Source: CAVTYH01 sp963773875
GTDB lineage: Bacteria; Planctomycetota; Planctomycetia; Pirellulales; JADZDJ01
Direction: 5' to 3'
DNA length: 64,000 nt
Assembly: GCA_963773875.1 (NCBI GenBank)
Contig: CAVZCV010000020.1
Span: 364,212 to 428,211 of the forward strand
Position numbers and translations under genes: made by a program. Of the stretch, positions 10,028 through 18,914 are shown one piece after another; positions within the stretch are counted from its first letter, which is position 1, and each line of letters opens with the position of its first letter. The notes beneath the pieces were generated by a model, which was not told where the DNA came from, searched no databases, and saw only the letters and a program-made list of their open reading frames with translations.

Positions 10028-10118
10028 GGGTCGAAGAGTCGAATAGTCCGAAAGTCGACGAGTGAAGTTCAGGCACCGCACTACTTCTCGACTCTTTGAC
10101 TTTTCGACTCTTCGACCC
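10028..10118. repeat. Inverted repeat of 8-bp units in the cimA 5' UTR
   Basis: Arms at 10028-10062 and 10087-10118 are near reverse complements, each made of GTCGAANN-type 8-bp units (GTCGAAGA GTCGAATA). The element lies between the attenuator and the cimA start codon, so a read-through transcript would carry a hairpin with roughly 30-bp arms a few bases before the ATG. Confidence 0.7.
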
Positions 10119-10120
10119 CT

Positions 10121-10163
10121 CCTAAAACAAAAAACCCTGCGGCCGACTGGCGACCGCAGGGCT
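10121..10163 (-). terminator. Rho-independent attenuator of cimA
   Basis: On the minus strand a perfect 8-bp stem, CCCTGCGG (10161-10154) with CCGCAGGG (10142-10135), and an 11-base loop are followed by TTTTTTGTTTT. It lies after the leader peptide and before cimA. Its 5' arm is also half of the antiterminator. Confidence 0.85.
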
Positions 10164-10197
10164 GAAATGTACATCGCTTGGAGCGAGCCCTACGATC
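10152..10197 (-). promoter_or_regulatory. Antiterminator helix of the cimA leader
   Basis: The leader segment GATCGTAGGGC (10197-10187), which contains the last codons and the TAG stop of the leader peptide, can pair over 11 bases (two of them G-U) with GCCCTGCGGTC (10162-10152), the 5' arm of the terminator. A ribosome at the stop codon would hide it; a ribosome stalled at the Ile codons, about 5 codons earlier, would leave it free. The 24-base loop holds a 5-bp TCGCT/AGCGA hairpin (10174-10186). Pairing was worked out by hand. Confidence 0.75.
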
Positions 10198-10288
10198 GGA
10201 CCTCCCGAATAATAATGATGCCAATCACCGTCCGGCGAGCCGGCAGGCGGTTAATTTCGACAGGATTGGGTTGGGGATAGTGCGTCAT
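10190..10288 (-). CDS. Leader peptide of cimA, isoleucine-rich
   Basis: A 32-codon reading frame from ATG at 10288 to TAG at 10190. The second half reads TVIGIIIIREVRS followed by the stop, with codons ATT GGC ATC ATT ATT ATT, so five of six consecutive codons are Ile. Another Ile and two Val flank the run. It starts about 28 bases after a predicted transcription start, has no clear Shine-Dalgarno, and ends 28 bases before the terminator hairpin. In known attenuators such a run of the pathway's end product makes the ribosome stall when that aminoacyl-tRNA is scarce. CimA leads to isoleucine, so the codon content fits the regulated gene. Confidence 0.85.
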   Translation of the reverse strand: MTHYPQPNPVEINRLPARRTVIGIIIIREVRS

Positions 10289-10322
10289 GGATTCGCGTAT
10301 TCGCTTTTAAGCGGATATGTAA

Positions 10323-10351
10323 ACCATACCTTTGGAAGATTAGAGTGTCAA
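10323..10351 (-). promoter_or_regulatory. Sigma-70-type promoter of the cimA leader
   Basis: On the minus strand TTGACA (10351-10346) is followed after exactly 17 bases by TATGGT (10328-10323). Transcription would begin near 10316, about 28 bases before the leader-peptide ATG. Confidence 0.75.
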
Positions 10352-10518
10352 CGCTCAAGAGGTTCCATAGAAGTATTAAAGTGTATGAACCACGGCCTTG
10401 ATTGAAGATCCCAGCAGGGTGTACAAGACGATGGAGCCGTAGGTCGCTTCGATTTGGCCATTAGGTGCTCGCGCTGGTATTTTAATGCCAACCGGGAATT
10501 CAATGCTGAGGACCGAAG

Positions 10519-10974
10519 ATGGAATCCAATTCGAGTTCGAATCACTACCGCACCGTTACGCCCTACCTGAAACTGCCAAATTCAGATCGACTGATTGAAT
10601 TCTTGAAAACAGCGTTCCATGGCATTGAGAAAGGCCGTCTTTCCAAGCCTGACGGAACTGTCTTGCACGCCGAAATGCTCGTTGGCGATACGCTGCTCAT
10701 GATTCACGAACTGCCAGCCACCGGAGTGCCGAAACCGTGCACGCTCTATTTGCGGGTGGACGATACCGACGCCACCTACGAGCGCGCCATTGCCGCCGGC
10801 GCCACACCCATTTTCCAGCCGACCGACATGTACTTTGGCGAGCGGGTCGCCTGCGTGACCGATGTCTCGCAGAACGACTGGTGGATTGCCGCGCCGATCG
10901 AAAAACTATCGCTCGACGATATCCAATCGCGCGCCGAAGCGTTTCTCGCCGCCAGGGCTGGCGAGCCTAGCTGA
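10519..10974 (+). CDS. VOC-family (PhnB/glyoxalase-like) protein
   Basis: A 151-aa protein of the vicinal oxygen chelate fold, closest in layout to PhnB-like members: TVTPYLKLPNSDRLIEFLK at the start, HAEMLVGDTLLMI in the middle, then LYLRVDDTDATYERAIAAGA and a DMYFGERVACVTD strand before WWIAAPIE. The usual family metal/substrate histidine in HAEM is kept. The substrate is unknown; members include resistance proteins and hydrolases of small molecules. The ATG at 10519 has GAGG 7 bases upstream. It is divergent from cimA, and the roughly 170 bases in between show no other gene. Confidence 0.85.
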   Translation: MESNSSSNHYRTVTPYLKLPNSDRLIEFLKTAFHGIEKGRLSKPDGTVLHAEMLVGDTLLMIHELPATGVPKPCTLYLRVDDTDATYERAIAAGATPIFQPTDMYFGERVACVTDVSQNDWWIAAPIEKLSLDDIQSRAEAFLAARAGEPS

Positions 10975-11071
10975 CCCTTTTTGGCCCCAGGTGCTAACCA
11001 CACGCGGCGTTTTATGCGCAATTGACTACAATGCTGGCAACGAACCCTGCCCGCCGCGTGGAGAACAGGTC

Positions 11072-11653
11072 GTGGACGAGACCAAACTGAAGCGTCACAC
11101 ATCGTGGTTCAGTCGACAGACGGGATTGCTCGTAGCGATCGGGCTAGCTCTCACGCTGTGCATCCTGTGGGCATGCTACTACCATTTTGCACGAGCGAAG
11201 AACGTGGCAGCGCTTAATGGGCTGCGAGACGAGATCAATGCAATCTATGGTTTCAAGGATGGCACACCGCGCGTGAATTGCGGCCCATGCATTCGGTTTG
11301 CCATCGCGTTTCGCGACAAGTGGAATTCCCGATTCAGCGCAAAGGCCGAATTTGCCTGCCTCGTTGCACCTCCATTGTGCGGACACGTCGCGGTCAAGCT
11401 ACCTGACGGCAGCTATTTCGACGGCGGCAACGGCGTCATGTCGCAGTCTGAACTGGCGATGCTGTGTTCCGATTGTACTGTCAAGGAAATGGATGATCTC
11501 GACATGAGCCTGTTTGAAAAACAAGATGTGGAGTTACTGCATCAACCAATCGGCTCGCAAAATCAGTTCCATTATTTGGAATGCCCGAACTATTCCGATG
11601 ATGTGACCGCCAAGTTGATCGACAAATCTTTGGCTAAGCTCGGAAGTGGCTGA
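11072..11653 (+). CDS. Membrane-anchored protein with conserved Cys/His/Asp, unknown
   Basis: A 193-aa protein. A GTG start at 11072 is chosen because GGAG stands 8 bases upstream and the frame above it overlaps the VOC gene. One transmembrane segment (LLVAIGLALTLCILWACYY, about residues 16-36) leaves the rest outside the cytoplasm. The segments VNCGPCIRFAIAFRDKW and LCGHVAVKLPDGSYFDGGNG give a Cys, a His and an Asp in the order and setting seen in papain-like or transglutaminase-like folds (C ... H-V-x-V-x-L-x-D-G-x-Y-x-D). A peptidase-like role is inference only; I do not recognise the family. Confidence 0.6.
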   Translation: MDETKLKRHTSWFSRQTGLLVAIGLALTLCILWACYYHFARAKNVAALNGLRDEINAIYGFKDGTPRVNCGPCIRFAIAFRDKWNSRFSAKAEFACLVAPPLCGHVAVKLPDGSYFDGGNGVMSQSELAMLCSDCTVKEMDDLDMSLFEKQDVELLHQPIGSQNQFHYLECPNYSDDVTAKLIDKSLAKLGSG

Positions 11654-11932
11654 CCGTCGTGGCTCCTTGTCCGTGTCAAAGACGCCTTCGGTCAAAAGCG
11701 CGGTGGAGTTATTTCACTTGGAAACAGGGTTTTCGGGAGTTCGCGCGAGTTGGAACGCATTTTTCTTGGAAAATATCGCGGGCCAGACCTGCGAGAGTTT
11801 CACTCGGTTTTTGAGCAATCGCAACTGAATCGGGAATTCTAGGGCATTTGCTATAAACCAAGCAATTCGGCTCGCGAAATTACTCGAGGCCGACCTGGAC
11901 CTGTGGAGTTAATCATCCAGCGGTCGCGATGA

Positions 11933-14732
11933 TTATTTGCTAATTGAGCCGGCGCGGACGGTAACAAGTTTTGCTGGGTCAGCATGCTGATTGATCGCGG
12001 CGTTCACCTGATCGACACTCAGCGCGGCCAGCTTTTTGGGATAATCGTCGATCCAGCTCAAATCCATGCCGTGCAGCACGGTGGAGAGGATCGTTTGAGC
12101 AACGCCGGCGCTGGTCGTGAGATTGACGCGATGTGCTCCGCCCATTGCGCTTTTTCGGTAATCTAACTCGGCTTCGGAAATGCCTTCGTGGTACCACTTC
12201 TCGAGCTCGCGATGGGTCGATTGGAGTCCTTGTTTCAACAGCGATGGAGCGAAGGTGGCCGGCATCAACCATAGCTGTTCGAATTTGCCGGTGCCCGAGA
12301 GGCCAGCGCCAATGCCATAAGTTAAGCCTTCGGTGTCGCGAACCGTGCTAGTCAGCCGACTGGTGAAACCGTGACCGAGCACATTGGTACCGACGGCCAG
12401 CGGAAGATAATCAGCATCGGTATAGTGCAATCCACTGGGAGCGCCCATCAGGACGCTGACGCTTTCTTTGCCCGGCACAGGAATAGTTAACTCGGAAGCA
12501 TGCTTGGGGTCTTTCAGTGGAGGAAGTGCAGGCAGCGCATGACCGCCTTTCCAGCCGCTGAAGGCGGTTGCCACTTGCGATTGAATTGCCGGCACTTTTA
12601 CGTCGCCGACGACAACCATCACGCAATTGGCTGGCCCGAACCAAGCCCGGTGAAAATCCTTGACATTCTGGACCGTGGCTCGCTTCAAGGCGGCAATCGT
12701 TTCATCTGGTGTTAGCCGATACTCGGGATGGCCGCTCGAAAAAATGGCGCGGTGAAGCGCGATGGCAGGCCTGAGCATCGGTGTCTTCCCGCATGTGCTG
12801 CGCATCGGCCAACTCTTGCTTGCGGAGTTTTTCGAACTCATCGGCAGGAAAACTTGGATTGCGCAATTGGTCGGCCAACAGCGATGTGACTCGGGCGATA
12901 TCCTGCTTTAAGCACTTGGCGTCGAACTTAAGGTAGCCTGATTCATAACTGAATTGAATTTCCGCCCCGACTTCATCGAGTTGCCGCGCGATAGCTTCAG
13001 CGGTGTATTTGTTTGTGCCGCGTTCCAGCATTTCGGCGGCAAGTTGACCGAGAATCGGGTTGCTGGCGTCGAAAGCGGGAAATGCGCCCGAGATCGTAAC
13101 GACATCTTTTACTCCCGTGGGACAAACCAAGAGATCGATCGCGGCGGTGTTTGTCCGAGCGATTCGCGGCGCAATTTCGGCGCCGGACGATGGCGGCGGA
13201 GTTGTCTCAGCGGTTTTTGGTGCAGCAGCGAGAATCACCGCATGCGATTGCTTTGCGGAATCTGCCGCGCCCGGCGCGCTGGACTTTGGTGACGATTCGG
13301 ATTTGGTTTCGGATTTCGACTCGGTGGTCGCATCACCTGATTTTGCGTCTGGCGAGTTTGGCTGATCGTTTTCGGGAATGTACCAGCCTGTAACACGCTG
13401 GTTTTCGACGAAGTATTTTTTCGCAACCCGCTGCACGTCGGCAGCCGTGACTTTCCTGATCGCGTCGTCCAAACGGTAGTACAGTGGCCAATCCCCAACG
13501 GCAATGCATTCATTCAGGGCAAATGCCATGTTGAGCGAACCGTCGCGCTGGTAAGCGGTCTTTGCCGCCAGCTTGGCAATGGCGGCCGCGACCTCTGCGG
13601 GTTTGACGCCGTCATGTTTTACTTTGCCAATTTCTGCGAGCAAACGCTGCTCGACATCGGCATGTGCCGTTCCCGGCGTAAGCTGGGCAGTGATGATGAA
13701 TAGCGATGGATCGCGGTGAAAGGCCGGTTCGGCGTCAACGTCGGTCGTAAGACTCTTGTCGGTCAGCGCTTGATATAATCGGCTGTTGCGCCCGTCGGAA
13801 AGTATCGTGCCCAGCACCTTGAGGGCCGGATAGTCGGCGTTTGTGCCTGGCGGGATCTTTTGGGCGATCATGACGACACCCAATTCACCAGGACGTTTAA
13901 CGACAACTCGCCGTGGACCGGTTTGCGGGGGTTCTTCGGTATAAACTTCCGGTATTGGATTGGGCGACTTCGGAAAATCGCCGTACTTTTTCTTAATGAG
14001 GGCTAGCACTTCGGCCGGTTCGAAATCGCCGATGACCGACACTGTCGCGTTGTTTGGCCAATAAAACGTATCGTAAAATGCCCGCAGTTTTTCAATGGGC
14101 ACTTTCTCGAAGTCGCTGCGCCAGCCAATCGTGCTGTGGTGATACGGATGCGCGAGGAACGCCGTGGCCCACACTTCTTTTTCGAGAGCTTCACTGGGAT
14201 TATTTTCCCCTCGCTCATATTCGTTGCGGACAACGGTCATCTCTGGTCGGCGATCATCTTCTCGCAAACGCAAATGTCGCAGTCGGTCGGCTTCCAGCTC
14301 AATCGCGAGTTCGAGATCTTGTGAGCCGACGGTTTCGAAGTAATTTGTGCGATCCAAGTCAGTGGTCGCATTTGTAATCGCGCCGGTGCGTTCCAATAGT
14401 TGGTCGAATCCCGTGCCGGCTTCCTTGTTGTGCTCTTGCGTCCCCTTGAACATGAGGTGTTCGAGTAAATGCGTGGCGCCAGTCGTGCCATACGATTCAT
14501 TTCGTGATCCGACTCGATACGTAACCATCACCGATACCGCAGGCGCGGAGTGATCGGGCAGCAGCAGCACCGTCAGACCGTTGGAATCTAAACGGTATTC
14601 CGAGATATCGGCTTCCGTTTTCACAAACGAATATCCGGCGGGCGCAGTCACGCTTGCGGCGAGACAACTCGTACCCACAATCGCTGCGAGAAAGACCAGA
14701 AAAGACCGCGTGAACCAGATGCGCTTATGCAT
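11933..14732 (-). CDS. M16-family zinc metallopeptidase, two-domain (one frameshift)
   Basis: A secreted insulinase-type peptidase of about 930 aa. The ATG at 14732 directly precedes a signal peptide (MHKRIWFTRSFLVFLAAIVG); a GTG start 17 codons earlier overlaps the neighbouring gene. The inverted zinc motif HLLEH lies near residue 90 with the third ligand in RNEYERGENN about 75 residues on. A Ser/Pro-rich linker (about residues 470-520) joins it to a second, inactive M16 domain. The reading frame shifts near 12765, where DTDAQA continues as AIALHRAIFSSGHP in another frame. It would degrade peptides in the periplasm. It sits just downstream of the alcohol dehydrogenase gene on the same strand. 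Confidence 0.88.
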
Positions 14733-14782
14733 GGAGAATTTCCGTCCGTGTGGATAAAGGTTCGATCCGTCGTACTTGCCCA

Positions 14783-15797
14783 CTAGCCGTCCATTGTAAG
14801 CACGACGCGGAAGCGCGCCTTGCCGCTCATCATTCTTTTATACGCATCGGCAGCCTTCTCGAGCGGATAAACTTCATTCATCGATCGCACCCCGGCCTGG
14901 GCACTGAAAGCGAGTGTATCTTCTGAATCGATGGAAGTGCCCGAGTACCAGCCTTTGATAGAACGATTGCCGAAAATCAACACAAGGGGCGAAATTTGCA
15001 TTGAGGGCACAGCGCCAACCACAATCATTGTGCCGTTAATTCCCAATCCACCCTGCACTGCCGTCATGGCCTCGCCGCTACTTGCAGTGGCCAAAATTAC
15101 TTTGGCGCCGCCCAACCGTTGAAGCTCCGCTGACGGGTCTTGTGCTTGACTATCGATGTAGATTGAGGCACCAAGTTCTCGCGCCAGCGGTGCTTTATCG
15201 GCGCCCCGGGCGATACCCACTGTCCGAAAGCCCATCTTCGCAGCATATTGAACCGCAAGATGGCCCAAACCACCAAGGCCAAGGACGGCGACTACGTCGC
15301 CGGGCCGCGCGTTGCTGTTTCGCAGGGCGTTAAACGTTGTCAGGCCGGCACACATTAGTGGCGCTGCGTCTATCGGTTGAAGTTCATCAGGCATTCGCGC
15401 AACCGCGGAGGCCGGCGCGGTGATGTACTCTGCATAGCCACCGTCGTAGTTGAGTCCTGTTACCTGAGTTCGGTCGCAAGCGAAAAACTCACCTCGGCGA
15501 CAATGTCCACAGTGCCCGCAATAGCCGCCGTTCCAGCCGACCCCGACCTTTTGGCCCGTCTTCCAGTCCGGTACTGATTCTCCCACTGCATCGATCGTCC
15601 CCAGCACTTCATGGCCAGGCACTCGCGGAAGCGTTAGCCCGGGATAATGCCCCTCAATCGTTAGCGAATCGGAATGGCACACGCCGCACGCGGCAACCCG
15701 AATGCGAACTGTGCCTTTCGGGGGCGGCGCCAATTCTCGTTCGACAAGCTTCAATTCGCCAGGCGCAAACTTCGACGGCACGATAGGTACTGGCCAT
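14783..15797 (-). CDS. Zinc-dependent alcohol dehydrogenase (one frameshift near the N-terminus)
   Basis: A medium-chain dehydrogenase of about 338 aa (AdhP/CAD type). The catalytic zinc site is CGVCHSDS...GHE, the structural zinc cysteines are in GYCGHCGHCRRGEFFACD, and the Rossmann motif is VLGLGGLGHLAVQYA. The likely start is ATG 15797, which has AAGGAG 7 bases upstream and begins MASTYRAVEV; the match to the body PGELKLVERELAPP requires a one-base shift near 15770. Without that correction the protein would start inside the first strand. It oxidises or reduces small alcohols and aldehydes with NAD(P); the exact substrate is unknown. Confidence 0.88.
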
Positions 15798-16104
15798 GAC
15801 CCGCTCCTTGATAATCTTTGATAGTGGCCGCCTGGATTCGCCTTCCATTATCCGCTCGCCGACGGACGAGGCAATTGCGATTCAGCTGTCGATATGAGGG
15901 CCCGAAACTTCATGAACAAGTCGGTGCCGCCCTTGCAATTTTATAGTCGTTCGCGAGAATCGCCATTTACTCCGCATGTGCCAGATTATCAGCTTATCAG
16001 TCTGAACTACGACGATCGGACGATCATCCCGACACTCTTGCTCAGACCCGGAAAACCGCTGACGAAGTCTAGTGCGACCATCAAAACGCTTAAAGGAAAG
16101 AATC
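15798..16104. other. Intergenic region, nothing recognised
   Basis: About 307 bases between the dehydrogenase start and the glycine-zipper gene. No gene, RNA or strong repeat is visible. It must hold the promoters of two divergent genes, but no convincing -35/-10 pair was picked out by eye. Confidence 0.5.
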
Positions 16105-16506
16105 ATGGCTAAGAAAGCGAAAGCAGAAGAGAACCTCCCAACCGTTTCCAAGCAAACTGCCGGCGGCATTACGGGGGCAGTACTCGGCGGACTTGTAGGC
16201 GGACCGGTGGGAGCAGTCGCCGGCGGTGTGGCGGGGGTACTGGTGGGGAACTCTGCGGCCAAAGGCAACAAGCCCATCAAAACGGCGGTCGAGCGCATGC
16301 GGTCCACCATCCGGGGAGCAAAAAAGCAAAAAGCGGCGCCACAAGGCAAAGCCAGCGCCAAAAAAACCGCCATGAGCGCAAAGCCCGTGGCCAAAGGAAA
16401 GTCGGGCAAAGGCGCCGCAAAGTCGAAGGTGGCTGCCAAAGCCCCCGCTGCCGCTGCGAAGAAGAAAACTGCGAAGAAGAAAGCCGCTAAGAAGAAGAAA
16501 GCCTGA
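16105..16506 (+). CDS. Glycine-zipper protein with histone H1-like lysine/alanine tail
   Basis: A 133-aa protein starting MAKKAKAEENLP; the ATG at 16105 follows AAAGGAAAG. Residues about 20-55 form a glycine zipper (GGITGAVLGGLVGGPVGAVA and more), a pattern that usually inserts into membranes as a hairpin. The second half is almost entirely Lys, Ala, Gly and Pro (KTAKKKAAKKKKA at the end), like the C-terminal tail of histone H1 or bacterial AlgP/HctB-like DNA-binding proteins. The combination suggests a membrane-linked DNA- or polyanion-binding protein; this is inference. A long frame on the opposite strand is a shadow of its biased codons. The next gene encodes a ferritin-like protein. Confidence 0.75.
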   Translation: MAKKAKAEENLPTVSKQTAGGITGAVLGGLVGGPVGAVAGGVAGVLVGNSAAKGNKPIKTAVERMRSTIRGAKKQKAAPQGKASAKKTAMSAKPVAKGKSGKGAAKSKVAAKAPAAAAKKKTAKKKAAKKKKA

Positions 16507-16691
16507 TTTCGCAGAAGTATTCGGCAGGCATATGATCGCTTGCGAACCCCGGTTGACGTAGGTCCTTCGCGCGCCGCGTCACGTTCGCTGCGGCTCCCGC
16601 TTGTACACAGCGAACTCTCGATGGTAAAAATCGTTAATCTGAATTGAGCGAGAAGCGATCGCCGCAATCAACACGAAATCGAGGTAATCTC

Positions 16692-17155
16692 ATGGCCAAA
16701 ACCGACGAAGCCGCGCAAAGAAACTCATCGACGCCCTCAATGGCGATTTGGCCCGCGAGTACCAGGCCATCATCGCCTATGTGAACTACAGTCAGGTTCT
16801 CAAAGGGGCGGAGTACATGAATATCGCCCGCGAGCTGGAGGTGCACGCAACCGAAGAGCTCGACCACGCTCTCAAAGTCGCCAAGCAGATCGATTACCTC
16901 GGCGGCATGCCCACCGTCGTGCCGGTCGCGGTGAAAACTTCGAAAGTCGCCAAAGAAATGCTCCAGTTCGACCTTAATAATGAAGTGGAAACCATCGCCA
17001 ACTATCGGGCTCGCATCCGGCAGGCGGAAGCGCTCGAGGAATATGCTTTGTGCGAAGTCCTCCGCGAAATCTCGATCCAGGAACAAGAACACGCCATCGA
17101 TCTAGCCACCGCCCTGGGCATCGACGTCCCGCCGATTCCGCATCTGGACTCGTAA
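16692..17155 (+). CDS. Ferritin-like (bacterioferritin-family) protein (one frameshift)
   Basis: A di-iron four-helix protein of about 154 aa. The start ATG 16692 has GAGG 7 bases upstream and gives MAKTDEAAQ; one missing base near 16723 links it to KLIDALNGDLAREYQAIIAY. Iron ligands are visible as E in AREYQAI, the ELDHA motif (E..H) in helix 2, and E/H in EQEHAIDLATAL in helix 4. It would oxidise and store iron or protect against peroxide. It may be co-expressed with the glycine-zipper gene 185 bases upstream. Confidence 0.85.
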
Positions 17156-17188
17156 TCGCCGACTCGCTCCGGGCTCACTACCGCGATC

Positions 17189-18154
17189 TCACGCCGCTCG
17201 CGTCGCCTGGCGGCCTCGCACCTTCCAGTCCAAAACCGCCAGTCCAAAAAACGCCAGCGCCCACACGGCCGGCACCACTGCCGCCGGCTCCGGCACTGCG
17301 CTGATCGATCCCAAGCCTGCCGACACCGCCAAATCCAGCATCGGCTGAATATCGGCATTGGTTATTTTGCCATCAGAGTTTAAATCGCCGACGACCAAAA
17401 GCGTCTGCATCGTCCAGACTCTTCTAAGTTTGGTACGCACGTTAAATCCGTAAGTGCGTTCAACATGGCCTGAATGTCCGCCGCTGTCAGCAAACCATCC
17501 TGGTTCCAATCGCCACCTTGGCATGGCCCTGAGATTATCCAGCCCAATCTGCATGCGATCCGCAGTCCCCTTTGAGCGCCGGTCCAGCCATAGAACTTAG
17601 CACTCGAAATTGAACGACATTCGCCAAATCTTCTGCCAACGACGCAGGCTCATTTACGGCATTCATCGTCGAAGCCGTAAACGGAAAAAAGATCGATTCA
17701 TGCCAAGCATTGTCGGCGGGCAACATATAAGCGTTCGTTGCATAAGCATTCACGCTTCCGCCGGGAGCGCCGCTGCTTTCGCCAATTGCAAATCGAATTG
17801 GGCGACGATCGGCAAATGCGTCAAACCTCGGAAGTGTCAAAGTTCTTCAAATCGACTTTGATCCCGGCGATGCCGGCGAAATTTCCGGTCCACTGTCGTG
17901 CCGTTAAAGGAGATCCAATTTCCCGGATGCCACCGAATGTGCCCGATTGGATCTGCAGGAAGTGATCGTCAGTGCCGGCCGGGCCGCCGGTGAGCACAGT
18001 GGTGATGCCAAACCTCCCGCCGCCATTGGTCCAGCCGGCCGTGTCCGTGCCGCTGGAATGTATCGACCTGCCCAGGCGTGGCCGCAACGAGTGCTTGTCC
18101 ACAGCCGAGCACTATGCAAACGACGTACACTAAGCCAAGACGTTGTTTCATCAT
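17189..18154 (-). CDS. PEP-CTERM protein with dockerin-like repeats (several frameshifts)
   Basis: An exported protein read in several frames. It starts MMKQRLGLVYVVCIVLGCGQA (signal peptide, 18154), continues as TDTAGWTNGGGRFGITTVLT and IRFAIGESSGAPGGSVNAYA (a jelly-roll-like module), then two dockerin-type calcium repeats in different frames (GDWNQDGLLTAADIQAMLNA and GDLNSDGKITNADIQPMLDL). It ends with a sorting signal: VPEPAAV, a hydrophobic helix and a basic tail VRGR. Shifts fall near 18065, 17828, 17550 and 17410. PEP-CTERM tails are processed by exosortase, none of which is in the window. It could be a true pseudogene, but all parts are well preserved. Confidence 0.7.
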
Positions 18155-18914
18155 GGTTGCCGAACCTCACGGGTGAGCAGGCCAAACGCCAGAATCTGTT
18201 CCACCAAACCTGGCCCGCGCAAATGCAAATCGCGCCTGCAGGCGAGTATAAATGTCCCCTACGAGCGATACAAGTTTTGGGCCGCTTCCCGGGCTCTCGC
18301 CCCCCGTCCCTTGCGCACAGGGCCGGACTAGCTGGGCAAAGTGGACCGATGATATTTTCAATCCGCGATTCACAAAAAACCTCGTGTTTTCTCGCTCCAA
18401 ATCGATGTTCCCAAAAGCCCGGTGAAAAACTCGCGACCGTCGCCGCGCGAATTTCTCGAGCAAAACGGGGTTATTTCACTCCGCTGCGCCACTCTCGCGT
18501 TTTAAGGTGCAATAACTGACGCGCGCACCTCGGTAAATCAAGCTCCAAACGCATTTGTTTTTTCACAGTAATTTCACTTTTTCGAGTGAAATAACTCTGG
18601 GGGTCTGCGGGTCTAAGTGTCTGGTTGCCTTCTACTTGGTAAGTGGTGATTAAGTGTGTTGTCATAGGTCGATTGTCAGTCGTCAGTCGTTCCTCCCTCC
18701 ACCCCCGTGCGCTGCTCGCCTTCTTCTCCCTCTCCCTCCGACGGGAGAGGGCCGGGTCCGCTTTTCTCCGTTTTCCCCCCTCTCCCTCGATGGGAGAGGG
18801 CCGGGGTGAGGGTGTCTTTGCCAGCACGCAGGGCAAAAACGAGCCAGTGGACGCCTGTTTTCATTAATGCTGGCCTGCCCGCCCCTGGTACCTGTAAGGA
18901 AGTATACTGTACAT
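18155..18914. other. Intergenic region with repeats, no gene
   Basis: About 760 bases without a credible gene. The open frames that translate to strings such as PSPRPSPIEGEGG come from the repeat at 18730-18798. A run of short units (GTCAGTCGTCAGTCG) lies near 18674-18690. Confidence 0.6.
18730..18798. repeat. Two copies of a CTCTCCC...GGGAGAGGGCCGGG palindrome
   Basis: Two hairpins with the same 7-bp stem CTCTCCC/GGGAGAG, at 18730-18749 (loop TCCGAC) and 18780-18798 (loop TCGAT), each followed by GGCCGGG. The second is followed by TGAGGGTG. This is the widespread CTCTCCC-type interspersed repeat, present as a direct pair 50 bases apart. Confidence 0.75.

Noticed and set aside
15882..16667. 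261-codon minus-strand frame rich in Phe and Ala
   Set aside because: Complement of the Lys/Ala codon runs of the glycine-zipper gene.
18471..18864. Frames translating to PSPRPSPIEGEGG-like text
   Set aside because: This is the usual false translation of the CTCTCCC...GGGAGAGGG repeat.
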